Positions 1-5,472 of a stretch of DNA of 11,782 nucleotides are shown one piece after another (within the stretch, counting starts at the first letter, position 1; each line of letters begins with the position of its first letter). Origin of the DNA: CAZSPL01 sp964608735. GTDB taxonomy: Bacteria > JAJVIF01 > JAPKYR01 > CAZSPL01. Location: assembly GCA_964608735.1 (NCBI GenBank), contig CAZSPL010000115.1, positions 1-11,782 on the forward strand, in the 5' to 3' direction. Made by a program: the position numbers and the translations under genes. Under the pieces are notes generated by a model, which saw only the letters and a program-made list of their open reading frames with translations, was not told the origin of the DNA and searched no databases.

Positions 1-398
1 GGCTCCGTATCCATCGCGCTGTTTTTCGTAAGCCGCCTTCTAAGCTCACCCGTGCCGGTTATAACCTCGATGTCGTAATTCCCCTCGGTGACCGACACGA
101 ATGCGATATGCTCCCCATCCGCCGACCACGCGGGCATCAGCTCGTCGACCCGGGGCGTATCCGTGAGCCTCATCACATCCGAGCCGTCCGGGTTCATCGT
201 GTAAATCTCGAAGTTGCCGTCGCGGTCGCTCGCGAATGCGATACGCCCGTCGGGCCAGTCGTTGAAAATACTCGCCTTCACTTCCTGCGGAAGTATTTTA
301 TAGACATGCAAGCATACGAGAAAAAGCAGCCCGTACGGAAGGAGGAAAGTACGTAAATAGTACTTGAGCAGATCTCTACTTCCCTTGAATCTAACCAT
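1..398 (-). CDS. Membrane-anchored TolB/PD40-like beta-propeller protein (partial, C-terminus off window)
   Basis: The reverse strand encodes 132 residues and runs off the left edge, so the C-terminus is missing. Residues 13-36 form one hydrophobic segment after a basic N-terminus (RFKGSR), probably a signal anchor. After a short linker comes a textbook PD40/TolB-type repeat at about 51-100: GRIAFASDRDGNFEIY, then MNPDGSDVMRLTDT and PAWSADGEHIAF. A second repeat starts at about 107 (YDIEVI, then RRLT). Such repeats build beta-propellers in TolB, in DPP IV-like peptidases and in many cell-surface proteins; which one this is cannot be told from two repeats. The start at 398 is preferred over the ATG at 404 because GGGAG lies 7 bases upstream of 398 but only 1 base before 404. 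The gene is divergent from the response regulator at 748. Confidence 0.8.
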   Translation of the reverse strand, partial: MVRFKGSRDLLKYYLRTFLLPYGLLFLVCLHVYKILPQEVKASIFNDWPDGRIAFASDRDGNFEIYTMNPDGSDVMRLTDTPRVDELMPAWSADGEHIAFVSVTEGNYDIEVITGTGELRRRLTKNSAMDTE

Positions 399-520
399 CT
401 TCATGCTCCCAACGTGTGATAGTGGAAAATTCTTAGGGGGGTTCAGTGGCTTGAAAGCCTCATAGACGTGCGGAAATAAAGGCACTCAAGCTGGGGAGTC
501 CGCATATTGGTGGGGGGAGA

Positions 521-538
521 ATGAGCCGGAAGGCTCAT
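521..538. repeat. Perfect 7-bp inverted repeat with GGAA loop
   Basis: ATGAGCC, GGAA, GGCTCAT: a perfect 7-bp stem with a GNRA-like tetraloop when read on the plus strand. Neither side has a T-run, so it does not look like an intrinsic terminator. It may be an RNA stem in a leader or a protein-binding dyad. Function unknown. Confidence 0.4.
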
Positions 539-637
539 AAGGAATATACCATGAACATGCCGTTCCCGGTAGGGCGGATTGGAAAATGACTGAAATTGCG
601 CCCGGGAATGATAAATATAGCATCCTATGTGCTATTA

Positions 638-651
638 TTCCCCTTGGGGAA
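638..651. promoter_or_regulatory. 14-base dyad, possible operator
   Basis: TTCCCC TT GGGGAA is a perfect 6-bp inverted repeat with a 2-base centre, about 100 bases upstream of the response-regulator gene and followed by an A-run. The size and spacing fit a dimeric regulator site, but no family can be named. Confidence 0.3.
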
Positions 652-693
652 AAAATGTCCCATCCTCGCGGATATTAAGTTGCGTAATCCCGT

Positions 694-724
694 GGACAAA
701 TTCTCACCATGTGACCATTTGTCC
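694..724. promoter_or_regulatory. 31-base interrupted dyad upstream of the response-regulator gene
   Basis: GGACAAAT (694-701) is matched perfectly by ATTTGTCC (717-724). Inside them, after two unmatched bases on each side, TCAC (704-707) matches GTGA (711-714) around CAT. The whole element is symmetric about base 709, and the outer arms extend as GTGG/CCCAC with one bulge. It ends 5 bases before the ribosome-binding site AGGAG (730-734) of the gene at 748. This is the shape of an operator for autoregulation, or of a 5'-UTR hairpin that could affect translation. Confidence 0.45.
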
Positions 725-747
725 CACCAAGGAGCGGCTTTAATAAT

Positions 748-2121
748 ATGAATATATCAGTGATGGTTGTGGATGACGAAGAAGGTATCCGCTGGGCGCT
801 GAAGGATACCCTCACCAACAGCGGTTACGACATCTCCCTCGCATCCACCGGGACCGAAGCCCTCGCCAAGCTCAACGAATGCCCCGAGATAATGCTGCTC
901 GATTTCAAGCTGCCCGACATGGACGGGACGGAGGTAATCAAGCGCCTGCGTAATATAGAATCCCCTCCCCTCGTAATAATGATGACCGCGTTCGGCACCA
1001 TCGAACTCGCGGTGGAAGCCATGCACCATGGCGCGTACCACTTCATCACCAAGCCGTTCAAGAAGGATGACCTGCTGATGCAGCTCGAACGGGCATCCGA
1101 AGTTATCAGCCTCCGCGTCTCCGCCGATGAGCGACACCGCGAGCTTGCCAAGGTATCCGGTTTCGAGGCTATCATCGGCGAATCCGAAGCCATAGAAAAA
1201 TCCAAGCGCGACGCGCTCAGCGTCGCATCGGTTCCCGACACCACCGTCCTCATTCTCGGCGACACAGGCACAGGCAAGGAAGTCTTCGCCAAGGCGATAC
1301 ATCTCGCATCCGACCGCTCACATGAAAACTTCGAGGCCATCAACTGCGCCTCGATACCCGAAACCCTCCTCGAAAGCGAGCTGTTCGGCTACATGCCCGG
1401 CGCGTTCACCGACGCCAAGAAACGCAAGAAAGGGAAGATCGAGATCGCATCGGGAGGCACCCTCTTCCTCGATGAAATCGGCGACATGACACCAAGCCTC
1501 CAGGCGAAAATCCTCCGCGCCCTCGAAGAGAAAACATTCGCCCCCCTCGGCTCGGAGAAACTTATCGAGGTCGATGTGCGCATCATCGCCGCCACGAACC
1601 AGAACCTCGAAAAAAGCTGCCGCGAAGGACGTTTCCGCGAAGACCTTTTCTTCAGGCTGAACAACTTCCCCATCAAGCTCCCGCTGCTGAAAGACCGCGC
1701 CGATGATGTCATCCTCCTCGCGAAGTATTTCATCAAACGCTTCAACGACAAGTTCGGCAGGTCGGTTAAATCCATCAGCCCCGAAGCGGCATATGTTTTG
1801 AAAAGCTACTCTTGGCCCGGCAACGTCCGCGAGCTTATCAATGTCATCGAGCGCATGATGATAATCCACCGCGACATCACGGTCGTCCTTCCCGGACATC
1901 TGCCCGAAGATCTCATACATAAAACCCATCCCGAAATGAGGCCCTCTGATGACGCATCGCAGAAACGCTATGCATTCTCCCCCATCCCGCTCGAAGAGGT
2001 CGAGAAGAGGCACATACTCGGCGTACTTGAAATGACCCAGAACCACAAGCAGCGCGCAGCCGAAATACTCGGCATCTCGCGAAAGACCCTCTCCCGGAAG
2101 CTCGAAAAATGGGCCAATTAG
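748..2121 (+). CDS. NtrC-family sigma-54-dependent response regulator
   Basis: A full-length (457 aa) three-domain activator. The receiver domain (about 4-115) has acidic pair D9/D10, phospho-acceptor D52, T80 and K102. The AAA+ sigma-54 activation domain (about 140-370) has Walker A GDTGTGKE (171-178), Walker B LFLDEI (239-244) and arginine-finger motif FREDLFFRL (R297, R303). A Fis-type helix-turn-helix closes the protein (about 420-455). The sigma-54-contacting loop reads GAFTDA (218-223) instead of the commoner GAFTGA. The family, when phosphorylated by a histidine kinase, oligomerises and uses ATP to open sigma-54 promoters. No kinase gene is adjacent, so the signal and targets are unknown. 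AGGAG (730-734) lies 13 bases before the ATG, longer than usual; MNISVMVVDDE is the expected receiver start. Symbols such as ntrC or atoC would be guesses. Confidence 0.95.
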   Translation: MNISVMVVDDEEGIRWALKDTLTNSGYDISLASTGTEALAKLNECPEIMLLDFKLPDMDGTEVIKRLRNIESPPLVIMMTAFGTIELAVEAMHHGAYHFITKPFKKDDLLMQLERASEVISLRVSADERHRELAKVSGFEAIIGESEAIEKSKRDALSVASVPDTTVLILGDTGTGKEVFAKAIHLASDRSHENFEAINCASIPETLLESELFGYMPGAFTDAKKRKKGKIEIASGGTLFLDEIGDMTPSLQAKILRALEEKTFAPLGSEKLIEVDVRIIAATNQNLEKSCREGRFREDLFFRLNNFPIKLPLLKDRADDVILLAKYFIKRFNDKFGRSVKSISPEAAYVLKSYSWPGNVRELINVIERMMIIHRDITVVLPGHLPEDLIHKTHPEMRPSDDASQKRYAFSPIPLEEVEKRHILGVLEMTQNHKQRAAEILGISRKTLSRKLEKWAN

Positions 2122-2175
2122 TCCCCATGGAAGACTATTCTTCCCCTTCCCACAGCTAATTTACATTAAAATCAC

Positions 2176-2208
2176 ATCAGTCCGTTCAGGACTGATTATA
2201 TTTTTTTT
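2176..2208 (+). terminator. Intrinsic terminator of the response-regulator gene
   Basis: Perfect 8-bp stem ATCAGTCC / GGACTGAT with loop GTTCA, then TATA and eight Ts (2201-2208). It lies 55 bases after the stop codon at 2121 and should end that transcript, separating it from the next plus-strand gene. Confidence 0.85.
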
Positions 2209-2417
2209 AGATTCTTTTCGACGCTGCAACGCCGCTTAACATCCCGCGCCCCGCGCCAAGCGTGTCACAAAGCCGTCACGGAGCGGCTTACGCGTGAGGG
2301 GCAGGGGCATCCCAAACACCGGACCTCTCCCCTTAGAATCGCCAATCCGGAAATAATGTCTCATTCAACGAATTCAATGGCATGCATATTGCTCATTAAA
2401 CCCCGGGTATCCCATCT

Positions 2418-2969
2418 ATGTTCGAAGAAAGTAACACGAGAAGCTCCAATCCCCTTCACATTCCCGTTCCACCGGTACGGGTGGCCTATTCCGCGACGCT
2501 GCGCATACCAGGGCTGAGCAGGATGCAAGTCCTCGCCATCATTCTCCATGAGCTGAAAATCCAGGGAATGCCCGACGAACGGCTGTTCTGGATACGTCTC
2601 GCTATCGATGAAGCCATCATCAATGCCATCACCCACGGGCATGGCGAAGATGCCGACAGGCCCTTCCTTCCGGTAAGGGTCGACTATAATATAAACGATA
2701 CCGCGCTCGGAGTGCGAATAACCGATAATGGCGGTGGCTTCAACATCGCCGATGTCGCCGATCCCACCCTCGATGAAAACCTGTGGAACATAGAAGGACG
2801 AGGAATCTTCCTCATGCGCCAGGCTATGGACCGCGTAATTTATAACACAAAAGGCAATTCCGTCCTGTTGATACACAAGATTGAGAGTCCCTGTGAGAAG
2901 AACAAGGGAGACCAGATACCTCCTGATTTTGAACGACCGGAAACGGGCCCTGTAGCGCGCCCTGGCTAA
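2418..2969 (+). CDS. Anti-sigma factor-type serine kinase (HATPase_c_2, RsbW/SpoIIAB-like)
   Basis: 183 residues with a single GHKL ATPase fold. N-box IDEAIINAITHG (E65, N69), G1 box ITDNGGGF (D103 to G107) and G2 box EGRGIFLM (G127, G129) are all present, with no dimerisation/His domain, which separates it from histidine kinases. Relatives bind a sigma factor, or phosphorylate an STAS anti-anti-sigma protein, in partner-switching systems; neither partner is in the window. ATG 2418 is the first possible start after an in-frame stop at 2397-2399, and there is no clear Shine-Dalgarno sequence, so initiation may be weak or leaderless. The last dozen codons fall inside a 14-bp hairpin (2937-2985), so the charged, proline-rich tail after about residue 155 is probably not part of the fold. 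The gap of about 300 bases and the terminator make it a separate unit from the upstream activator. Confidence 0.88.
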   Translation: MFEESNTRSSNPLHIPVPPVRVAYSATLRIPGLSRMQVLAIILHELKIQGMPDERLFWIRLAIDEAIINAITHGHGEDADRPFLPVRVDYNINDTALGVRITDNGGGFNIADVADPTLDENLWNIEGRGIFLMRQAMDRVIYNTKGNSVLLIHKIESPCEKNKGDQIPPDFERPETGPVARPG

Positions 2970-2985
2970 AGGGCCCGTTTTCCGG
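2937..2985 (+). terminator. Hairpin terminator overlapping the stop codon of the anti-sigma-type gene
   Basis: CCGGAAACGGGCCC (2937-2950) pairs with GGGCCCGTTTTCCGG (2971-2985), giving a 14-bp stem with one bulged T. The 20-base loop holds the TAA stop (2967-2969) and a smaller TAGC/GCTA stem. Read as ACGGGCCC/GGGCCCGT followed by TTTT (2978-2981), it is a plausible intrinsic terminator, and the AAA in the left arm makes it weakly bidirectional. Its left arm is coding sequence, which is unusual. Confidence 0.5.
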
Positions 2986-3034
2986 AAGTGCCGGCGTTAT
3001 TGGCGTGGAGGATTGAAATAACCGTAGCGTATGA

Positions 3035-3044
3035 NNNNNNNNNN
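3035..3044. other. Assembly gap (10 Ns)
   Basis: Ten Ns mark a scaffold join of unknown true length. Sequence left and right of it may not be truly adjacent, so anything read across it is unsafe. Confidence 0.99.
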
Positions 3045-3303
3045 TACGGGCAAATTGCGGGGAGGGGTAAAGAATGGAAACGGGGCGAATGTGAAGACCG
3101 CCGTGAGAGAGGGGCGGAAGTCCCGTCAAAGGGGAGCGGATACAAATGGGGGATGTACTTTGAAACTTGAGCGCAACTCACCGGAAATCGCGGTGGATAA
3201 GAATGAAACCCCGGTGACAGGGCCTCGAGCCTGAGCCGAGCGACAATTACCCAATAGGCCCTGTCCCTCGACCCCACACTTTCGTGGTACGGAAGGAGGA
3301 CCG

Positions 3304-3423
3304 TTGAGCAACTGGGCAACCATCATTAACTCGACGGTCCTTCTTCCACCCCGCCTCATCCAGGCAGCGGATGTCGCGGGGAACACGAAGTGTGATCATA
3401 TAGAAACCTGCATCGGATTGTAA
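3304..3423 (+). CDS. Possible 39-residue peptide with TTG start
   Basis: A consensus ribosome-binding site AAGGAGG (3293-3299) is followed after 4 bases by TTG and an open frame to TAA at 3421-3423. The peptide begins LSNWATIINSTVLL and contains two cysteines near its end (KCDHIETC). I do not recognise it. The start and ribosome-binding site lie in one arm of the 18-bp stem 3291-3347, so translation, if any, would be sequestered. The ribosome-binding-like sequence may instead be coincidental structure in an RNA. Confidence 0.2.
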   Translation: MSNWATIINSTVLLPPRLIQAADVAGNTKCDHIETCIGL

Positions 3424-3514
3424 TCATCGGATAGTTGAGACTTATCGAATGGGTTTATTCAGTAATCAGCTTCATTTTCTTTCGTGACGCAACACTAAAT
3501 CTGCCGGCCCTTCC

Positions 3515-3543
3515 CCCAGCCATTCGATGGCTGGGCTTTTTTT
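3515..3543 (+). terminator. Strong intrinsic terminator (plus strand)
   Basis: Perfect 8-bp stem CCCAGCCA / TGGCTGGG with loop TTCGA, then C and seven Ts (3537-3543). On the minus strand the far side has no T-run, so it cannot serve the minus-strand gene that ends at 3558. It therefore implies a plus-strand transcript arriving from the region 3045-3514. Confidence 0.85.
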
Positions 3544-3557
3544 ATTCCCGGATAAAA

Positions 3558-4820
3558 TCATGGGCTCCCGCCTGGGACCGCGGGCTGCCAGCCCGCCTCT
3601 TCAAACTTCGCTATCACATCCCGAATATCCTCCTCCGCGCCATTCTTATCAACATACTTCTCAATCCACGGAAGCAAGTCAAATGCATCCCCATCCCGAT
3701 ACCTCTCTGCATCTATCTCCTTCTTCTTCGCTTCCCAATCTATCAGAACCTCTCGCAGCTTGCCGGCATCGTCTTCAAATACGGCAGCGGATGCATCGCT
3801 CCAATGAGCACTCAATTCGCCAAGCCATTGCAGGCTCTTTTGTTCTTCATCAGTTAATCCAGACACCAATGCCGCTTCGTTGGCAAACGCAGCAAAGCTA
3901 TCGAAAAAATCTTTAGGGCCACCAATCCCCACAAGGCTTTTTTCATACGCCCACTCCTGTAACTGGGATTCAGTCATCGTGATAGCGTCCTCGGCAAATT
4001 CAGCGACCTGCTCCCGCCTGACTTTTTTCAACCCGAGCAGTTGCGGTGTCGAAAGCTCTTTGCGGTAGAACATACCGACTGCGCTTTCGGCGCTGTAATG
4101 CTTTACTGCAATCTCAAGCTCCGATTCGCTCGTTGAGACCATCTGCGCGACCGGATTCGGCCAGAAAAACGGCGCGGCGAGCAGTATGAAAATATACGAA
4201 AAAAGATTCGCCCTCAGAACCGTCGATTCAACTTTCCCGGGCGCGAAATACGGCCGCCCGACTATAGCTTCGAATCCAAGCGTCATCCCGAATCCGAAAA
4301 CCACCTGGATGAATATGCAAAACCACAGCCAGGGGATGCTTGAGTTCGCACTGCTCCAGATGCTTCCTACTGCAACGAATCCAAGCAGTAGCAATATGAC
4401 AACCAGTGTTATAAACCAGCCTGAGCGTTTCTGTTTCCAGAGAGTAATCCCCATCCCTATGATTAACAACGGTAGAAGAAAGAGGAAAAAACATCCTGTG
4501 ATACCGACAAACCCGCCTGCGGCAGCTCCGGCTAAAGTTGATATTGTATTCATAATGAGGGATGCCTCAAACGCCTTTACCCATTCAAACCCGGTGTATC
4601 GCATTATGACGTATGCCTCGATGAGAACTACAATCACGAACCCTATGCCCAGAGTTCCCAGAGCAATAGTCAAAGTCGGGCTCCCGCTGAATGCCATGAA
4701 TACGAGCGGCTCATTGGCATATGCCGGTTTCGCCGCGAGAAGAAAGACCGCAATGAAGAAAGGAAGGGTCAGCGATATTCGCTCAAGTTTATGCATCCTG
4801 CACCCCGTATGCGCCTGCAT
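3558..4820 (-). CDS. Multi-pass membrane protein of unknown function with soluble C-terminal half
   Basis: 420 residues. A signal peptide-like stretch lies at about 10-36 (LTLPFFIAVFLLAA, AYA cleavage site). About five to six hydrophobic helices follow up to about residue 235, including glycine-rich AGAAAGGFVG, LLLLGFVAVG and LFSYIFILLAAPFF. The remaining 185 residues or so are polar, helical and rich in E, K and A (SELEIAVKHYSAES, EWAYEKSLVGIG, WEAKKKEIDAE), probably a soluble domain. I recognise no family or catalytic motif. ATG 4820 has AGGG 8 bases upstream; ATG 4796 gives a shorter, more typical signal peptide and is equally possible. A TATACA -10-like box lies at 4853-4848. The last residues (GWQPAVPGGSP) are encoded by a GC-rich inverted repeat, suggesting the original C-terminus was replaced. 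Divergent from the zinc-ribbon gene. Confidence 0.75.
   Translation of the reverse strand: MQAHTGCRMHKLERISLTLPFFIAVFLLAAKPAYANEPLVFMAFSGSPTLTIALGTLGIGFVIVVLIEAYVIMRYTGFEWVKAFEASLIMNTISTLAGAAAGGFVGITGCFFLFLLPLLIIGMGITLWKQKRSGWFITLVVILLLLGFVAVGSIWSSANSSIPWLWFCIFIQVVFGFGMTLGFEAIVGRPYFAPGKVESTVLRANLFSYIFILLAAPFFWPNPVAQMVSTSESELEIAVKHYSAESAVGMFYRKELSTPQLLGLKKVRREQVAEFAEDAITMTESQLQEWAYEKSLVGIGGPKDFFDSFAAFANEAALVSGLTDEEQKSLQWLGELSAHWSDASAAVFEDDAGKLREVLIDWEAKKKEIDAERYRDGDAFDLLPWIEKYVDKNGAEEDIRDVIAKFEEAGWQPAVPGGSP
3580..3596. repeat. GC-rich inverted repeat at the 3' end of the membrane-protein gene
   Basis: GCGGGCT, GCC, AGCCCGC: a perfect 7-bp stem lying within the last codons of the minus-strand gene that ends at 3558. 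It is preceded on that strand by ordinary coding sequence and encodes WQPAVP. Such GGGCTGGCAGCCC-type hairpins often occur as dispersed intergenic repeats; only one copy is visible here. Confidence 0.4.
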
Positions 4821-4926
4821 TTCAGCGACCCTGGTAAACCGTCACATTGTATAAGATACATACCCCGAACAACAGTTCATCCCGCATTTGACAAAACCGG
4901 CACTACCCATCCCACCGCCAATCCCT

Positions 4927-4942
4927 TATAATTCCCACGATG
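4927..4942 (+). promoter_or_regulatory. TATAAT -10 box seven bases from an ATG (leaderless promoter)
   Basis: A perfect TATAAT (4927-4932) is followed by 7 bases and the ATG at 4940. With normal spacing transcription would begin at or within a base of the ATG, so the mRNA would have no leader, which fits the absence of any Shine-Dalgarno sequence. The -35 region is poor (TACCCA at 4904-4909, 17-base spacing). The TTGACA at 4888-4893 is 33 bases away and cannot pair with it. Confidence 0.5.
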
Positions 4943-5278
4943 GCGAAAGCGAAGAAAAACTGCCCCCGGTGCGGCGGCCCCGGAAGGAAGCTGAGCGGAC
5001 GCGTGATGCTTCTCTCCACGCATCGCACTTACGGCTACGGCGAACGCGTGTACGAATGCCGCAAGTGCGCTATGGGCTATTCGCTTTTCTACCCCATCCC
5101 TCCGAAATCCGGCGCGCTTCCGCCGAAACCCGATAATCCCAACGACGGCCTGCTGCGTCCGCGGTGGATCGAATCCATAAGCGGACATGCCGCCGCGATT
5201 GTCTTCGGCGCCGACGTACCGAACGCGCAGAGCGTTGAATCGAACCCCGCGGAGCCCGAACACCATTCCGATTCTTAA
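4940..5278 (+). CDS. Small zinc-ribbon protein of unknown function
   Basis: 112 residues. CPRC (8-11) and CRKC (40-43) are separated by 28 residues, the pattern of a four-cysteine zinc ribbon. The segment between them is basic and includes RVMLLSTHRTYGYGERVYEC. The tail (about 50-112) is proline-rich and then acidic, probably disordered. No catalytic domain is visible; the ribbon may bind nucleic acid or a protein partner, which is an inference from fold type only. It has no ribosome-binding site but a perfect -10 box directly upstream, so it is probably translated from a leaderless mRNA. It converges on the LVIVD gene. Confidence 0.65.
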   Translation: MAKAKKNCPRCGGPGRKLSGRVMLLSTHRTYGYGERVYECRKCAMGYSLFYPIPPKSGALPPKPDNPNDGLLRPRWIESISGHAAAIVFGADVPNAQSVESNPAEPEHHSDS

Positions 5279-5298
5279 CAGAACCGCGAGCGTACCTG

Positions 5299-5323
5299 TC
5301 CGACGTAGCGGAGCGAAGGCGGA
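5299..5323. repeat. Imperfect REP-like hairpin
   Basis: TCCGACGTAGC (5299-5309) and GCGAAGGCGGA (5313-5323) form an imperfect stem with a 3-base loop (8 of 11 positions symmetric). The form TCCGCC(G/T)TAGC...GCGAAGGCGGA is a type of dispersed intergenic hairpin I recall from several uncultivated lineages; that link is from memory, and only one copy lies in this window. It sits 21 bases after the stop of the zinc-ribbon gene. Confidence 0.4.
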
Positions 5324-5340
5324 AGCGAGCGGCCAAAAGA

Positions 5341-5399
5341 CACGGACAAGCTTCACACGTGATGGAAGTGTTATGAGGACTGGTCGACGCTTGTCCGTG
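5341..5399. repeat. 59-base element with perfect 11-bp terminal inverted repeats
   Basis: CACGGACAAGC (5341-5351) is matched exactly by GCTTGTCCGTG (5389-5399). The 37-base interior has a small ACAC/GTGT stem (5355-5371) and no ORF. No T-run follows on either strand, so it is not a terminator. It lies between convergent genes next to the REP-like hairpin. A miniature inverted-repeat element or a dispersed repeat is the best guess; no target-site duplication could be identified. Confidence 0.45.
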
Positions 5400-5423
5400 C
5401 CACACTTGACCGACATTCTGTAT

Positions 5424-5450
5424 GAAAAACCCGGCGTCATCCGCCGGGCT
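5424..5450 (-). terminator. Intrinsic terminator of the LVIVD-repeat gene
   Basis: On the minus strand CCCGGCG, GATGA, CGCCGGG is followed by TTTTT (stem 5430-5448, T-run 5429-5425). It lies about 25 bases beyond the stop of the minus-strand gene at 5473. Confidence 0.85.
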
Positions 5451-5472
5451 TGAATTTCACATCCTCTCTATT

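Larger units (their letters stand above)
405..747. other. Gene-free intergenic region between divergent genes
   Basis: About 340 bases without a supportable gene on either strand; in-frame ORFs here are short and lack ribosome-binding sites. It holds a 7-bp hairpin with a GGAA loop (521-538), a small dyad TAGCA/TGCTA (618-634), a 14-base near-palindrome (638-651) and a 31-base dyad (694-724). GGCTT/AAGCC at 448-459 is a further short inverted repeat. No sigma-54 type box (TGGCAC-N5-TTGC) was seen. It should contain promoters for both flanking genes, but I could not place -35/-10 pairs with confidence. Confidence 0.6.
3045..3543 (+). ncRNA. Candidate structured plus-strand RNA with intrinsic terminator (5' end unknown)
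   Basis: About 500 bases without a convincing protein gene but packed with stems: CCGCC/GGCGG (3098-3117), TGAG/CTCA (3168-3180) or the alternative CACCG/CGGTG (3179-3195), a perfect 10-bp stem GACAGGGCCT/AGGCCCTGTC (3216-3225/3256-3265), CCAC/GTGG (3274-3287) and an uninterrupted 18-bp stem 3291-3308/3330-3347. The last contains two wobble pairs that are G-U in plus-strand RNA but C-A in the other strand. A strong plus-strand terminator follows at 3515-3543. I compared it from memory with RNase P RNA, tmRNA, SRP RNA, 6S RNA and group II intron domain V and found no match. It could be a novel RNA, a leader of a short peptide (see 3304-3423), or a remnant of a mobile element. The gap at 3035-3044 hides its beginning. 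Confidence 0.35.

Noticed and set aside
3008..3034. GAGGATTGAAATAACC beside the gap, reminiscent of the end of a CRISPR repeat
   Set aside because: Only one copy is present and there is no spacer-repeat periodicity on either side.
2966..3386. Minus-strand open frames of 86-117 residues across the structured region
   Set aside because: They cross or abut the N gap, lack ribosome-binding sites and resemble chance frames in GC-rich structured RNA.
3045..3543. Identification of the structured region as RNase P RNA, tmRNA, SRP RNA or a group II intron
   Set aside because: None of their conserved cores (for example GAGGAAAGTCC, ACAGAAA, a tRNA-like TPsiC end, or a domain V hairpin) could be found.
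4186..4854. 222-residue plus-strand open frame opposite the membrane-protein gene
   Set aside because: Composition (N, P, T, M-rich) is that of an antisense hydrophobic gene, whereas the minus strand shows a signal peptide and clear membrane helices.
4888..4932. TTGACA (4888-4893) and TATAAT (4927-4932) as one promoter
   Set aside because: The 33-base spacing is far outside the 16-18 range; only the -10 box is kept.
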